NCBI GenBank assembly: GCA_964563885.1
Contig: CAZLYX010000003.1
Coordinates: 8,976 to 72,975 of the forward strand
DNA: 64,000 nt
Source of the DNA: CAZLYX01 sp964563885
GTDB taxonomy: Bacteria > Pseudomonadota > Gammaproteobacteria > Burkholderiales > Neisseriaceae
Direction of reading: 5' to 3'
The stretch's first letter is position 1. Each line of letters opens with the position of its first letter. A program made the position numbers and the translations under genes. The notes under the pieces are model-generated. The model did not search any database, had not been told where the DNA came from, and saw only the letters and a list, made by a program, of their open reading frames with translations. This document shows positions 55,078 through 63,894 of this stretch, in pieces.

Positions 55078-55872
55078 TTAACTTAACAACAGCTTATCAT
55101 CTGATACTTTTTCGCCACGGGTTTGTTCAAACAAATTCAATAAATCAGGAACATCCATGCCCGCACGTTGTTCGCCTGAAACATCTAAAATCACCATGCC
55201 CTGATGCAGCATGACTGTGCGAGTACCATGGTCGAGCGCTTGGCGCATAGAATGTGTCACCATCATCGCTGTGAGCTTGTTATCATGCACAATCTGATCA
55301 GTTAACTCCATCACAAACGCACCTGTTTTTGGATCAAGCGCCGCAGTGTGTTCGTCTAACAGCAAAATCTTACTCGGCTGTAAACTCGCCATCAACAAGC
55401 TTACTGCTTGACGTTGTCCACCGGATAACAAACCCATGCGGTCGGTTAACCTGTTTTCCAAGCCCAATTTCAATAAAGATAATTTATCACGAAACAACGC
55501 TCGATTTTCTTTATTCAACGCAAAGCCTAAACTGCGTTTTTGACCTCGTTTATAAGCTAAAGCTAAGTTTTCTTCAATACTTAACGCCTCACAAGTGCCG
55601 GCCATAGGGTCTTGAAACACTCGCGCCACCAAATGTGCTCGTTTGTGGGCTGGCAATCGAGTAACGTCTTCGCCATCAATATGAATACTGCCTGAATCCA
55701 CTAATAAATCACCGCTAATGGCATTCAAAAAAGTTGATTTACCTGCGCCATTGCTGCCGATAACGGTTACAAATTCACCATCTTTAATGTGTATACCCAT
55801 ACCACGCATCGCTGGATTCTCAATCGGCGTGCCAGCGTTAAACGTTACTTTTAAATTATCTGCAAGCATCAT
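55078..55872 (-). CDS. ABC transporter ATP-binding protein (TrpXYZ-type system)
   Basis: A 264-residue ABC ATPase with Walker A GSNGAGKSTFLNAI, signature LLSGGQRQAVSLLMA, Walker B KILLLDEHTAALDP and MMVTHSMRQAL. The DEHTAALDP form (H in place of P) is typical of the ATPases paired with ABC_sub_bind (PF04392) binding proteins. It overlaps the permease stop by ATGA, so translation is coupled. Last gene of the set. Confidence 0.9.
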   Translation of the reverse strand: MMLADNLKVTFNAGTPIENPAMRGMGIHIKDGEFVTVIGSNGAGKSTFLNAISGDLLVDSGSIHIDGEDVTRLPAHKRAHLVARVFQDPMAGTCEALSIEENLALAYKRGQKRSLGFALNKENRALFRDKLSLLKLGLENRLTDRMGLLSGGQRQAVSLLMASLQPSKILLLDEHTAALDPKTGAFVMELTDQIVHDNKLTAMMVTHSMRQALDHGTRTVMLHQGMVILDVSGEQRAGMDVPDLLNLFEQTRGEKVSDDKLLLS

Positions 55873-56771
55873 GATGACCGTTTCCTTTTAAAATAACGCT
55901 TAATGTAAGGCAAGCGTAAAGCAACCACGACCAATACGGCGGTTATCAAGTTTAAGTCAGTTTGGCGCACGCCAAAACTTTGCAAAAACTCGCTGCCTAA
56001 AGCAAATGTAATCACTAATCGATAAACCAACGCACCAATGATGGCTGATAAAGTCAACACCAGCATGCGTTTACCTGGAAATAAGTTTTCACCAATAATC
56101 ACTGCCGCCAAGCCGATGACAATGGTGCCAATACCACTGGCAACGTCTGCACTGCCCTGCGTTTGCGCAAATAAAGCGCCACCCAAAGCCACTAACGCAT
56201 TGGATAACGCCATGCCAATAATAATCATTTTAGAAGTGCCCACACCTTGGGCGCGCGCCATGCGGCTGTTCACACCTGTTGCACGCATAGACAAACCTGC
56301 TTCAGTAGAAAAAAACCAATCTAGTAACAGCTTAGCCACCACCACAAACCCAAGTATAATCAGCGGCTGCACCCAAAATTGATTGCTATAATCTTCGGCT
56401 ATAAATGGCGAGAAAACGCTTGGTTCGCCATTCAGCGGAATCATCGGTGCATCCATGACGCGTAAATTAATTGAATAAAGTGCCACCATTACCAAAATAC
56501 TGGAAAGCAGCTGTAAAATTTTTAGTGATACGTGTAACCATGCGGTCACCATACCCGCTGCTGCTCCTCCCGCTGCGCCTGCTAAACAAGCCAACCACGG
56601 ATTGATACCATTGGTAACGCATACTGCAAAAATAGCTGCACCTAAAGGAAAGCTACCATCTGTAGTTAAATCGGGGAAGTCAAGAATGCGAAACGAAATC
56701 AACACACCAAGTGCAACCAGTGCATAAATTAGGCCACTTTCAATCCCACCAAATAAAGCGATTAAAGTCAT
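55869..56771 (-). CDS. ABC transporter permease (branched-chain-type fold, TrpXYZ-type system)
   Basis: A 300-residue permease of the LivH/RbsC superfamily with about eight helices. FPDLTTDGSFPLGAAIFAVC near residue 33 is the characteristic block of permeases found with PF04392 binding proteins; RATGVNSRMARAQGVGTSKM is the coupling region. It lies 183 bases downstream of the binding-protein gene, after a hairpin. The ligand is not known from sequence; aromatic amino acids are transported by the named Streptococcus homologue. Confidence 0.9.
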   Translation of the reverse strand: MTLIALFGGIESGLIYALVALGVLISFRILDFPDLTTDGSFPLGAAIFAVCVTNGINPWLACLAGAAGGAAAGMVTAWLHVSLKILQLLSSILVMVALYSINLRVMDAPMIPLNGEPSVFSPFIAEDYSNQFWVQPLIILGFVVVAKLLLDWFFSTEAGLSMRATGVNSRMARAQGVGTSKMIIIGMALSNALVALGGALFAQTQGSADVASGIGTIVIGLAAVIIGENLFPGKRMLVLTLSAIIGALVYRLVITFALGSEFLQSFGVRQTDLNLITAVLVVVALRLPYIKRYFKRKRSS

Positions 56772-56805
56772 TTTTTTTCTCTGTTACACTGAATAGTGCA
56801 GGCTT

Positions 56806-56817
56806 TTCAGGTAGCCT
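56806..56817 (-). repeat. Single uptake sequence upstream of the permease gene
   Basis: Exact TTCAGGTAGCCT, 35 bases before the permease start. Confidence 0.8.
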
Positions 56818-56884
56818 CTATTGCCTTGAACAAGGCCTAAAATTAGTCATCGTCATTTAAAATCTCTTGTTTCTAAAAACAGCA

Positions 56885-56925
56885 TCAGGTTACTTCACCG
56901 CTTAATACGCGTTAAAGTAACCTGA
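56885..56925 (-). terminator. Intra-operon hairpin after the binding-protein gene
   Basis: TCAGGTTACTT (56885-56895) and AAGTAACCTGA (56915-56925) form a perfect 11-bp stem with a 19-base loop. It resembles an uptake pair altered symmetrically in both arms (AAGTAACCTGAA). No T run follows, so it may reduce readthrough or protect the upstream message. Confidence 0.6.
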
Positions 56926-56954
56926 AATCGAGTTTTTCAAGCCATCAACAAAAT

Positions 56955-57983
56955 TTATTCTATGATTTCTTTTGCTTCTTTCAATAAATCCGCAGATAAA
57001 GTTACACCCTCTGCCTTGGCGTTTTTCTCGCTCAACACCAAATCTAATGTATCCATGCGTTGCGAAGCAATATCGCCTACTTTTTCGCCGTTTAAAACAC
57101 GCACAACCACACTGCCTGTTTTACGACCTACATCATAGTAATTCACACCTAAAGCAGCCACTGCACCACGTACTACCGAGCCCGTATCCGAGGCTACCAG
57201 TGGAATTTTATTTTCTACTGCTACTTTATACATAGATTCATACGAAGACACGACGTTGTTGTCTAAAGAAGTATAAAACAAATCGGCTTTACCTTTCAAA
57301 CTACGAGCCGCTGTGAGCACATCAGAGGTTCGCTGTGCAGGTGCAGCTGCCACGGTAATACCAGATTTAGCTAGTTCAGTTTTCAGCTGTTCTAGCACGA
57401 TAGTAGAGTTTACTTCGCCAGGGCTATAAACATAACCTACCGATTTAAGTGTTGGCACAATTTTTTTCATTAAATCGATTTGTGGGCCCAGCGGTAATTC
57501 ATCTGAAACGCCAGTAACGTTGGTTTTAGAGGCTTCCCAGCTTGGTACCAACTTGGCAGCTACAGGATCAGTCACACCTGAATAAACAATAGGAATAGAC
57601 TTAGTGGCCGCTACCATAGATTGTGCAGTTGGCGTGGCGATGGCAACAATTACATCAGGATTATCACCTGCAAATTTTTTCGCAATTTGTCCCACTGTGG
57701 CTGTGCTGCCCTGCGCACTTTGGAAATCAATTTTTAAATTTTTGCCATCTTCAAAACCACTGGTTTTTAATTCATCGATCACACCTTTACGAATACTATC
57801 TAAAGCTGGATGTTCTATAATGGTAGCGATTGATACACGCTTAACCACATCTGTCTGTGCAGCAGATTGTTCTCCACTAGCAGCAGGCGTTGTAGCTTTT
57901 TGCTCAGAAGGTGAACAAGCCGCCAACACCAATGCCGCTACAGCACTCATGCTAAAAGTAACCGTATTTTGCCATTTCTTCAT
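56955..57983 (-). CDS. ABC transporter substrate-binding lipoprotein (PF04392, TrpX-like)
   Basis: A 342-residue lipoprotein (lipobox ALVLAAC, lipid on Cys22) of the ABC_sub_bind family. It has the VSIATIIEHPALDSIRKGVIDEL start, the NPDVIVAIATPTAQSM strand, the hinge block PIVYSGVTDPVAAKLV, and DLFYTSLDNNVVSSYESM with IPLVASDTGSVVRGAVAALG. The named family member TrpX binds tryptophan and tyrosine. The frame opens with GTG 57986, but the adjacent ATG 57983 after AAGGAAA is preferred. It heads the three-gene set. Confidence 0.92.
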   Translation of the reverse strand: MKKWQNTVTFSMSAVAALVLAACSPSEQKATTPAASGEQSAAQTDVVKRVSIATIIEHPALDSIRKGVIDELKTSGFEDGKNLKIDFQSAQGSTATVGQIAKKFAGDNPDVIVAIATPTAQSMVAATKSIPIVYSGVTDPVAAKLVPSWEASKTNVTGVSDELPLGPQIDLMKKIVPTLKSVGYVYSPGEVNSTIVLEQLKTELAKSGITVAAAPAQRTSDVLTAARSLKGKADLFYTSLDNNVVSSYESMYKVAVENKIPLVASDTGSVVRGAVAALGVNYYDVGRKTGSVVVRVLNGEKVGDIASQRMDTLDLVLSEKNAKAEGVTLSADLLKEAKEIIE

Positions 57984-58299
57984 CACATTTTCCTTATTCG
58001 TTTATTAGAATCTAGCAGATAGCGAATTTTAGAAGATTTTCTGATAAAAATCACTTATCCATTGCTATAAAAAAACATCAATCTTGCAATTTATAAATAT
58101 AAAATATCAATAAATATTAAAATTAACTCACATTAGTCTTAATTATATTAAAATATAATCATAAAGATACATGCTCTATACAAGTTCTGCAAAATTATGG
58201 TTATCTATTTTTAAACCGCTATAAAAAAATAGGCTACCTGAACACATAAAAATTGTTCAAGTAGCCTACTTGGCTTGGAGCCTTAAAACACCAACTTAC
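57984..58299. other. AT-rich spacer between the binding-protein gene and the LysM protein
   Basis: 316 bases with no gene seen. It contains the promoter of the ABC transporter set and the hairpin at 58231-58267. Otherwise nothing recognised. Confidence 0.5.
58231..58267 (-). terminator. Uptake-sequence hairpin with one mismatch, downstream of the LysM gene
   Basis: AGGCTACCTGAA (58231-58242) pairs with TTCAAGTAGCCT (58256-58267); the right arm has one changed base. It starts 33 bases after the gene's stop. Confidence 0.65.
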
Positions 58300-58776
58300 T
58301 TATTGAGGAATACGCAATTTTTGACCCGGGTAAATTTTATTTGGATCGCTCAACATTGGCTTGTTGGCTTCAAAAATTTTCATATATTTATTGGCATCAC
58401 CATAATATTTTTTAGAGATGGCAGATAAAGTATCGCCACTTGCCACATCGTGGTATTGCGCCGCAGTTTCAGCTGGGAAGCTCAATTGGTTGTCAACATC
58501 AGATACACCAGTTACGTTACCCGCAGCCAATACTGCTTTTTCAGCTGCTTCTTGAGAAGGCGCATTACCTGTTAAAACCACTTTACCAGTAGCACCATCA
58601 AAACCCACACCTAAGCCACTCAAACCCAAGTTTTGCTTTTCAACATAAGATTGAATGGCGGCAGAAGCTTTTGCATTTAAATCGGTTACGTTAGTAGCAG
58701 CGGCAGCAGCCACTTCTTCTGCATTTTTACCAAACAGTTTTTCGCCTGAATTTTTAATAAAACTGAACAAACCCAT
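58300..58776 (-). CDS. BON-LysM protein (YgaU/Kbp-like)
   Basis: A 158-residue protein with a BON domain (residues about 30-100: IQSYVEKQNLGLSGLGVGFD, VVLTGNAPSQEAAEKAVLA) and a C-terminal LysM domain (YHDVASGDTLSAISKKYYGD, IYPGQKLRIPQ). This two-domain order is that of E. coli YgaU/Kbp, a cytoplasmic potassium-binding protein. No signal peptide is visible, so it is probably cytoplasmic. The ATG follows AGGAGTT. Single gene. Confidence 0.93.
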   Translation of the reverse strand: MGLFSFIKNSGEKLFGKNAEEVAAAAATNVTDLNAKASAAIQSYVEKQNLGLSGLGVGFDGATGKVVLTGNAPSQEAAEKAVLAAGNVTGVSDVDNQLSFPAETAAQYHDVASGDTLSAISKKYYGDANKYMKIFEANKPMLSDPNKIYPGQKLRIPQ

Positions 58777-58981
58777 AATCTAACTCCTAAAATCAACAAT
58801 AAATATAAATCAAATACCGGCTAACCGGACTCTTTACCCCATGCATCATTATGCTTGTTCATGTTATTTACAAGTATTTTATGCACGACTTACTAGCTTT
58901 TACAAAAGCGCACAGCGTGGTGGATATTATTGTTACAATACTTTTATATTCACGATACTGTATTAGGTTAAATAAAAAACT

Positions 58982-59650
58982 ATGAGCGGACAAATTACTG
59001 TTCTCACTTTATTTTTGCTCGGCTTTTTTGGTGGCGGACATTGCGTTGGGATGTGCGGTGGTTTATCTTCCGCTTTTGCTTTACAGCTACCGCCGCATAT
59101 CCATCGCTTTTGGCTAATTTTACTGCTTAATATAGGTCGAATAACGAGCTATGTGATTATTGGTGTCTTGATGGGCGCCATCGGACAAATTGGCATTTCA
59201 CTAGATGAAACACGCTGGTTACAAAATGGCTTATATGTTGCCGCAAACTTATTATTGCTGTTTTTAGGACTTTATCTGGCAGGCTTATCAACCACCGTAG
59301 CTAAAATAGAAAACTTAGGCAGGCCCATCTGGCGCCGCCTTAATCCACTGTTAAACCGTTTATTGCCTATTAAATCTGTTCCAGCGTGTTTTGGCGTTGG
59401 CGTGCTATGGGGCTGGTTGCCTTGTGGTTTGGTATACAGTGCGTCCTTATATTCACTCGGCAGTGGCAGTGCTGCGCAAGGTGGCCTTTATATGCTGGCG
59501 TTTGCTTTAGGCACTTTACCGAATTTATTGGCGATGGGTTTGTTTGCTACACAACTAAAAGGATGGCTACAAAACCGAAATGTTCGATTAGTGGCTGGCT
59601 TATTGGTTTGTGCATGGGCAATCTGGCAGCTGTGGTTGTTTTTCAGGTAG
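58982..59650 (+). CDS. SafE/DsbD-like transmembrane protein (sulfite exporter TauE/SafE family, PF13386)
   Basis: A 222-residue six-helix protein. Its first and fourth helices carry the family pair GGHCVGMCGGLSSAF and GVLWGWLPCGLVYSASLYS, each with a Pro or Cys-Gly pair as in DsbD. In Proteobacteria such genes sit near cbb3 oxidase and copper genes and may act in metal or redox handling; no such gene is here. The stop codon TAG is the TAG of an uptake sequence (59641-59652), so FR-stop is encoded by it. The ribosome site is weak. Confidence 0.82.
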   Translation: MSGQITVLTLFLLGFFGGGHCVGMCGGLSSAFALQLPPHIHRFWLILLLNIGRITSYVIIGVLMGAIGQIGISLDETRWLQNGLYVAANLLLLFLGLYLAGLSTTVAKIENLGRPIWRRLNPLLNRLLPIKSVPACFGVGVLWGWLPCGLVYSASLYSLGSGSAAQGGLYMLAFALGTLPNLLAMGLFATQLKGWLQNRNVRLVAGLLVCAWAIWQLWLFFR

Positions 59651-59652
59651 CC
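59641..59652 (-). repeat. Uptake sequence that supplies the stop codon of the SafE-like gene
   Basis: TTCAGGTAGCCT; its TTC-AGG-TAG is in frame, so it encodes Phe, Arg and the stop. It has no inverted partner. Confidence 0.85.
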
Positions 59653-59680
59653 TATTTAATATATATATAAATACTAAACC

Positions 59681-59704
59681 AAACGCCCGTATTAACGGGC
59701 GTTT
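59681..59704. terminator. Terminator between the SafE-like gene and the secreted-protein gene
   Basis: AAACGCCCGT/ACGGGCGTTT stem with a 4-base loop. It serves the two convergent genes. Confidence 0.85.
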
Positions 59705-59733
59705 ATTCTTGATATTATCAACTTATTATTAGC

Positions 59734-60282
59734 TTAACGGCGATTTGGATAATGTCGACGTGGCAGATTTTCTCTCGAACGATTATCTAAGTGATGGCGG
59801 TTATTTTCGCGACCATGTCGATCACCAGAATACCGGTCGCCGTAATAAGGATAAGTGATTGACTCATAAAGCACACCATGGCCTTCATAACGGGTATATC
59901 CACCACCATAACGCCATGCTTGATCATTACCGCGGCCTGAATGATAGCGATGTTTATCTCTATCACCACGATAATCATGATGCCTATACTCGTTATCCCG
60001 CGAAGTGCGCGGCCTATCGGTGGTAGTAAACGTATTGTCTTGCGCATAAACTCGTTGTTCGCTTACATTGATACTCTTTACATCAAATACACCTTCTAAA
60101 TAACGTCCAACCGCAATTGTTTGGTTTTTTGTAGTCATCATGTTATTGGCCACATCGGCTAAGGTTGCCCTAAACAATGTACTGCCAACACCTTGCTGTA
60201 AACCATTGGCAGCAAGTGCAGGCACAGTTACCATGCCAGCCAAAGTTATTGTTAATAACCAAGCTTTAAATTGGATTTTCAT
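59734..60282 (-). CDS. Secreted His/Arg/Tyr-rich protein
   Basis: A 182-residue protein with a signal peptide (LLTITLAGMVTVPALAANG), a short N-terminal domain (TLADVANNMMTTKNQTIAVG, GVFDVKSINVSEQRVYAQ) and, from about residue 88, a low-complexity region rich in His, Arg, Asp, Gly and Tyr (RHHDYRGDRDKHRYHSGRGN, YYGDRYSGDRHGRENNRHH). The region looks disordered and could bind metal or polyanions. I recognise no family. The ATG follows AGGAAAGG. The composition of the tail is unlike its neighbours. Confidence 0.75.
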   Translation of the reverse strand: MKIQFKAWLLTITLAGMVTVPALAANGLQQGVGSTLFRATLADVANNMMTTKNQTIAVGRYLEGVFDVKSINVSEQRVYAQDNTFTTTDRPRTSRDNEYRHHDYRGDRDKHRYHSGRGNDQAWRYGGGYTRYEGHGVLYESITYPYYGDRYSGDRHGRENNRHHLDNRSRENLPRRHYPNRR

Positions 60283-60542
60283 GAAAGAACCTTTCCTAAA
60301 GATCCCGCTCGTTGCTGCGGTATTGTTTAATCATCGATGAATCCAAGCATCTTCACAAGTAACAAACGCCTGATTTACGCAAGTGCAATCGGCTTAACAG
60401 AACTGTGTAACAACACACATTAATAAAAATATCTGCTTGAAGCTTGTACCAATATTAAGTCTAGATTTAAAATCATTAACCATATCTCAATAATATAAAG
60501 GCTGCCTAAAAGCATCCTATTAACTTTTTATTAACCTCTAGT

Positions 60543-62225
60543 TTATGCCCAATATTTTTTCTTAGAGGTTTTACCAATACCAGGGTTTAAGCTATTGGTA
60601 GGATCGAGCTGGCGATAAAACTGCTGTAAAGCTGGTTTGGCTTTATACTGATGGCCAACATTATGCTCGGCTGGATATTGCGCGCCACGCTGGTCGAGTA
60701 ATTCAAGCATTTCATGTTCCAGCGCTGTACAGTTATTACCTTTGCGAACAATATAATCTTGATGAAACACATGGCACATAAAGTGGCCGTAATAAAGCTT
60801 ATGGCTAATTTGCTTATCAATACTTTCAGGTAGCCTTTCAAACCATTTTCTATCGTTGCGTCGCAAAGCCACATCTAAAGCCACGATATCTTCTACTTCA
60901 TCACTGTGTACAGCACGGTAGCGCACTGCAGCGCTGGCTACAGCAAAACGATGCAACATCGCAGCTTCAGTTTGTTCAGCGTTACATTCAAAATAAGCAC
61001 CTTCTTGGTTAGCAAAGAAATCTGCCAAAAATGCACGGGTTTCAGCCACCCCATTGCCACTCATTTTTACAATTAGATGATGCTCATAACAATCTCGATA
61101 ATCGCGTAAAGTTGATGGTAAATGCTCAGGAAGCTTGTGGCTGATGGCTTGTAATACTTTGTCTAACCAATGCGTCGGCAGAAAATTTAGCTTTTTCGAT
61201 ATGCGCTCCACTGCTGCTTTTAAGGCAAATAGCTTAGGCAAACGATGGGTACCAAACTTCTTAATCATCCAAAACGTATCTTTTCCATATACCGCTGCCA
61301 TATCAAAAGCATCGCGATGAATATATTCGCCCGATACCGGCAAGCTTTGAAGCTCAGATAAAAAGGCACGACGAATGTCTGCTAGCTGCGCCGTATCGTT
61401 GGTACCAATATAAAATACTGCCGTATCTTTCTCAATTGGAAACGTATCCAAGCGCACGGCAAACACCATTAATTTACCTGCACAGCCCGACGCTTCATAA
61501 TGACGCGCTGGATCAGCATTAAAACGGGCGGCTGTGTTTTCATCTACTTGGCGTACATGATCACAATAAGCTTGGTCGTGCCCTTTGCCTGTTATTTCTG
61601 CCACATCTTCAGGATCGTATTCACGCTGTTGTAGTCGGCGCAAAATATCTTCAGGTTGATGACCTAATTCAATGCCTAAGTGGTTTACCAATTCCACTTC
61701 GCCCTGTTGGTTAATCTGGGCAAACAGTGCCATTTCAGTATAAGCTGGGCCGCGCTTCACCAGCGCACCGCCAGAGTTGTTACACACACCACCCAATACC
61801 GAAGCACCAATACAAGATGAGCCAATCACAGAATGTGGCTCGCGTCCCATAGGCTTTAATAATAACTCGAGCTGATTTAGGGTGCTGCCTGGCAAACAAA
61901 CTACTTGCTCACCACGCTGCACTGGATAAATTAAATCCATACGCAATGTATTAACAATCACCACATCACGATCGTAATCTGCGCCATCAGGTGTTGAGCC
62001 ACCAGTTAAACCTGTATTCGCTGCCTGTGTAATCACAATCACATCTGCCGCTACACAAGCTTTTAGAACATGCCATTGCTCAAGTAAGTTAGCAGGCCGC
62101 ACCACCGCCAAAGCCTGCCCTAAACCAAAACGATAACCTTCTCGATAACGCGCAGTTTTAGCTGAATCGGTAATAATATATCGGGCACCCACAATTGTAG
62201 TGAGCGTTTGAATAAGAGGATTCAT
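60543..62225 (-). CDS. dld: Quinone-dependent D-lactate dehydrogenase (FAD)
   Basis: Dld oxidises D-lactate to pyruvate and passes electrons to quinone at the inner membrane. The 560-residue E. coli-type enzyme has the FAD-binding part (VVIVNTLRMDLIYPV, SSCIGASVLGGVCNNSGGAL) and the membrane-binding C-terminal part ending NSLNPGIGKTSKKKYWA. Length is normal. An uptake sequence (60825-60836) is built into the gene, read as RLPES. Transcribed with the TSUP permease gene 19 bases upstream; both may share an operon. Confidence 0.95.
   Translation of the reverse strand: MNPLIQTLTTIVGARYIITDSAKTARYREGYRFGLGQALAVVRPANLLEQWHVLKACVAADVIVITQAANTGLTGGSTPDGADYDRDVVIVNTLRMDLIYPVQRGEQVVCLPGSTLNQLELLLKPMGREPHSVIGSSCIGASVLGGVCNNSGGALVKRGPAYTEMALFAQINQQGEVELVNHLGIELGHQPEDILRRLQQREYDPEDVAEITGKGHDQAYCDHVRQVDENTAARFNADPARHYEASGCAGKLMVFAVRLDTFPIEKDTAVFYIGTNDTAQLADIRRAFLSELQSLPVSGEYIHRDAFDMAAVYGKDTFWMIKKFGTHRLPKLFALKAAVERISKKLNFLPTHWLDKVLQAISHKLPEHLPSTLRDYRDCYEHHLIVKMSGNGVAETRAFLADFFANQEGAYFECNAEQTEAAMLHRFAVASAAVRYRAVHSDEVEDIVALDVALRRNDRKWFERLPESIDKQISHKLYYGHFMCHVFHQDYIVRKGNNCTALEHEMLELLDQRGAQYPAEHNVGHQYKAKPALQQFYRQLDPTNSLNPGIGKTSKKKYWA
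60825..60836 (-). repeat. Uptake sequence inside dld
   Basis: TTCAGGTAGCCT, read on the gene strand as RLPE. Confidence 0.8.
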
Positions 62226-62244
62226 CTTTAATACCTCTGCTTAT

Positions 62245-63057
62245 TTAAACAACAGCAATATCCCACAGCATACGAGCCGCAATAGCCAATAATAAAATAC
62301 CAAATGCCATTTGTAATTTTTTTGGTGGTAATTTATGTGACACTTTTACACCTAGCGGAGCAAAAATAATCGTTGCCGTTGCCAAAATACCAGCCACGGG
62401 CAAATACCAAAAGCCCAGTGTGCCTGCTGGCAAGCCTTCTGCACTCCAGCCCGAAACCAAATAGCCCGCTGCGCCCGCCAGCGCGATAAACCAGCCTTGC
62501 GCCGCCGAAATAGCCACAGCTTTTCGCACTGGCACATTGCAATACAACATAAAAGGCACCGATAGCGAGCCGCCACCAATACCTACCCAGCTCGAAATCA
62601 CACCAAACCCAGCGCCAACTAAGTTCAAACCCAGCGGCCCAGGCAAGCTGCGTGATGGCTTGGGCTTCATGTCCATTAAAGTTTTCACAGCTACCAAAAC
62701 AGCAAACACCACAAAGAAAATCTGTAAACCATGATTAGAAAGATATTTGGCAATGTATGAGCCCGCAAATACACCGATCACCATTGCTGGTGCCATCTGC
62801 TTAACTACTTTCCAATCCACCATGTTTCTTCTATGTTGGGCAATCATGCTAGAAAACATGGTAAACACCATCACTGCAAATGAAGTGCCCACAGCAATAT
62901 GTTGAGCATATTCCAAGTCAGCCATGCCCTGCATTTTTAACACCCATAACACCACAGGCACAATAATCATGCCGCCACCAATGCCAAGCAAGCCCGCCAT
63001 AAAGCCAGCAAAACTACCCACCAAAAGCATAATCAAAACAATTTCAATCGTCCACAT
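62245..63057 (-). CDS. TSUP family permease (TauE/SafE, YfcA-like)
   Basis: A 270-residue eight-helix membrane protein. It has the family repeats FMAGLLGIGGGMIIVPVVLW near the N-terminus and SSWVGIGGGSLSVPFMLYCN in the second half. TSUP proteins export or import small organic or sulfur-containing anions; the substrate is unknown. The frame opens at TTG 63078, but ATG 63057 gives the family start. Being just upstream of dld on the same strand, it could carry lactate, as some TSUP permeases are suspected to do; this is speculation from position only. Confidence 0.88.
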   Translation of the reverse strand: MWTIEIVLIMLLVGSFAGFMAGLLGIGGGMIIVPVVLWVLKMQGMADLEYAQHIAVGTSFAVMVFTMFSSMIAQHRRNMVDWKVVKQMAPAMVIGVFAGSYIAKYLSNHGLQIFFVVFAVLVAVKTLMDMKPKPSRSLPGPLGLNLVGAGFGVISSWVGIGGGSLSVPFMLYCNVPVRKAVAISAAQGWFIALAGAAGYLVSGWSAEGLPAGTLGFWYLPVAGILATATIIFAPLGVKVSHKLPPKKLQMAFGILLLAIAARMLWDIAVV

Positions 63058-63135
63058 AAACTCAAGCCGCTTATTCAACCACTACAAAATAAAAGAGCGG
63101 CCATATTGTTTCCAATACAACCGCACCCCGAATGC

Positions 63136-63894
63136 CTACGCAACACGCCGATTTTTCAACCATTTCCAACTAAATATCACATAGCCAGATAAGCTATAAC
63201 CCAAGAAAAACAAAAACAAAACTAAAGAAGGTTCAAGTGCCACCACCAGCAACACCAACATTGCCACAATCATGGTAAAGAATGGTACTTTGCGCTGTAC
63301 ATTCACTTCTTTAAAGCTCCAAAATGGAATCTGTACTACCATCGACAAGCCCGCAAACAGGGTAATCAGCAAGCATAGCCACTCCACCGCGGGTAAACGT
63401 TCATAGCTATGGTTTACCCAAATTAAGCCTACCACCAGTGCAGCAGCGGCGGGGCTTGGAATGCCGATAAACCATTTTTTTTCAACCTTGCCAATGGTGG
63501 TATTAAACAATGCCAATCTTAAAGCCGCACATGCACAATAAATAAATGCTATTGAATAACCAATTTTACCAAAATGAAATAATTGCCATTTATAAGCAAT
63601 CAATGCTGGCGCCACGCCAAAGCTCACCATATCAGCCAAGCTATCGAGTTGCTCGCCAAATGCACTCTGACTACTGGTCCAGCGTGCTACTCGGCCATCT
63701 AGGCCATCTAAAAGCATTGAGATAAACACTGCAATGGCCGCAGTTTCATAGCGCCCATGCATTGATTGTGTAATCGCAAAAAACGCAAAAAAAAGCGCCG
63801 CAATCGTAAATGAATTAGGCAGTAAATAAATACTGTTTTGGCGAAAAGAACGCTTGTCTTCTTCAGCCACTGGTTTAGAGTCAGGATTTTGCAT
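63136..63894 (-). CDS. pssA: CDP-diacylglycerol-serine O-phosphatidyltransferase
   Basis: PssA makes phosphatidylserine from CDP-diacylglycerol and serine, the step before Psd (16885-17697). The 252-residue membrane protein has the CDP-alcohol transferase motif DGLDGRVARW followed by GEQLDSLADMVSFGVAP, with the metal-binding Asp residues in place, and about seven helices. ATGs at 63915 and 63894 are both possible; the second gives the family length. Its upstream 106 bases reach the end of the window and hold its promoter region. Confidence 0.94.
   Translation of the reverse strand: MQNPDSKPVAEEDKRSFRQNSIYLLPNSFTIAALFFAFFAITQSMHGRYETAAIAVFISMLLDGLDGRVARWTSSQSAFGEQLDSLADMVSFGVAPALIAYKWQLFHFGKIGYSIAFIYCACAALRLALFNTTIGKVEKKWFIGIPSPAAAALVVGLIWVNHSYERLPAVEWLCLLITLFAGLSMVVQIPFWSFKEVNVQRKVPFFTMIVAMLVLLVVALEPSLVLFLFFLGYSLSGYVIFSWKWLKNRRVA

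Noticed and set aside
62245..63057. Calling the TSUP permease a lactate transporter
   Set aside because: Only its position beside dld suggests it. The sequence does not define the substrate, so the call stays at family level.
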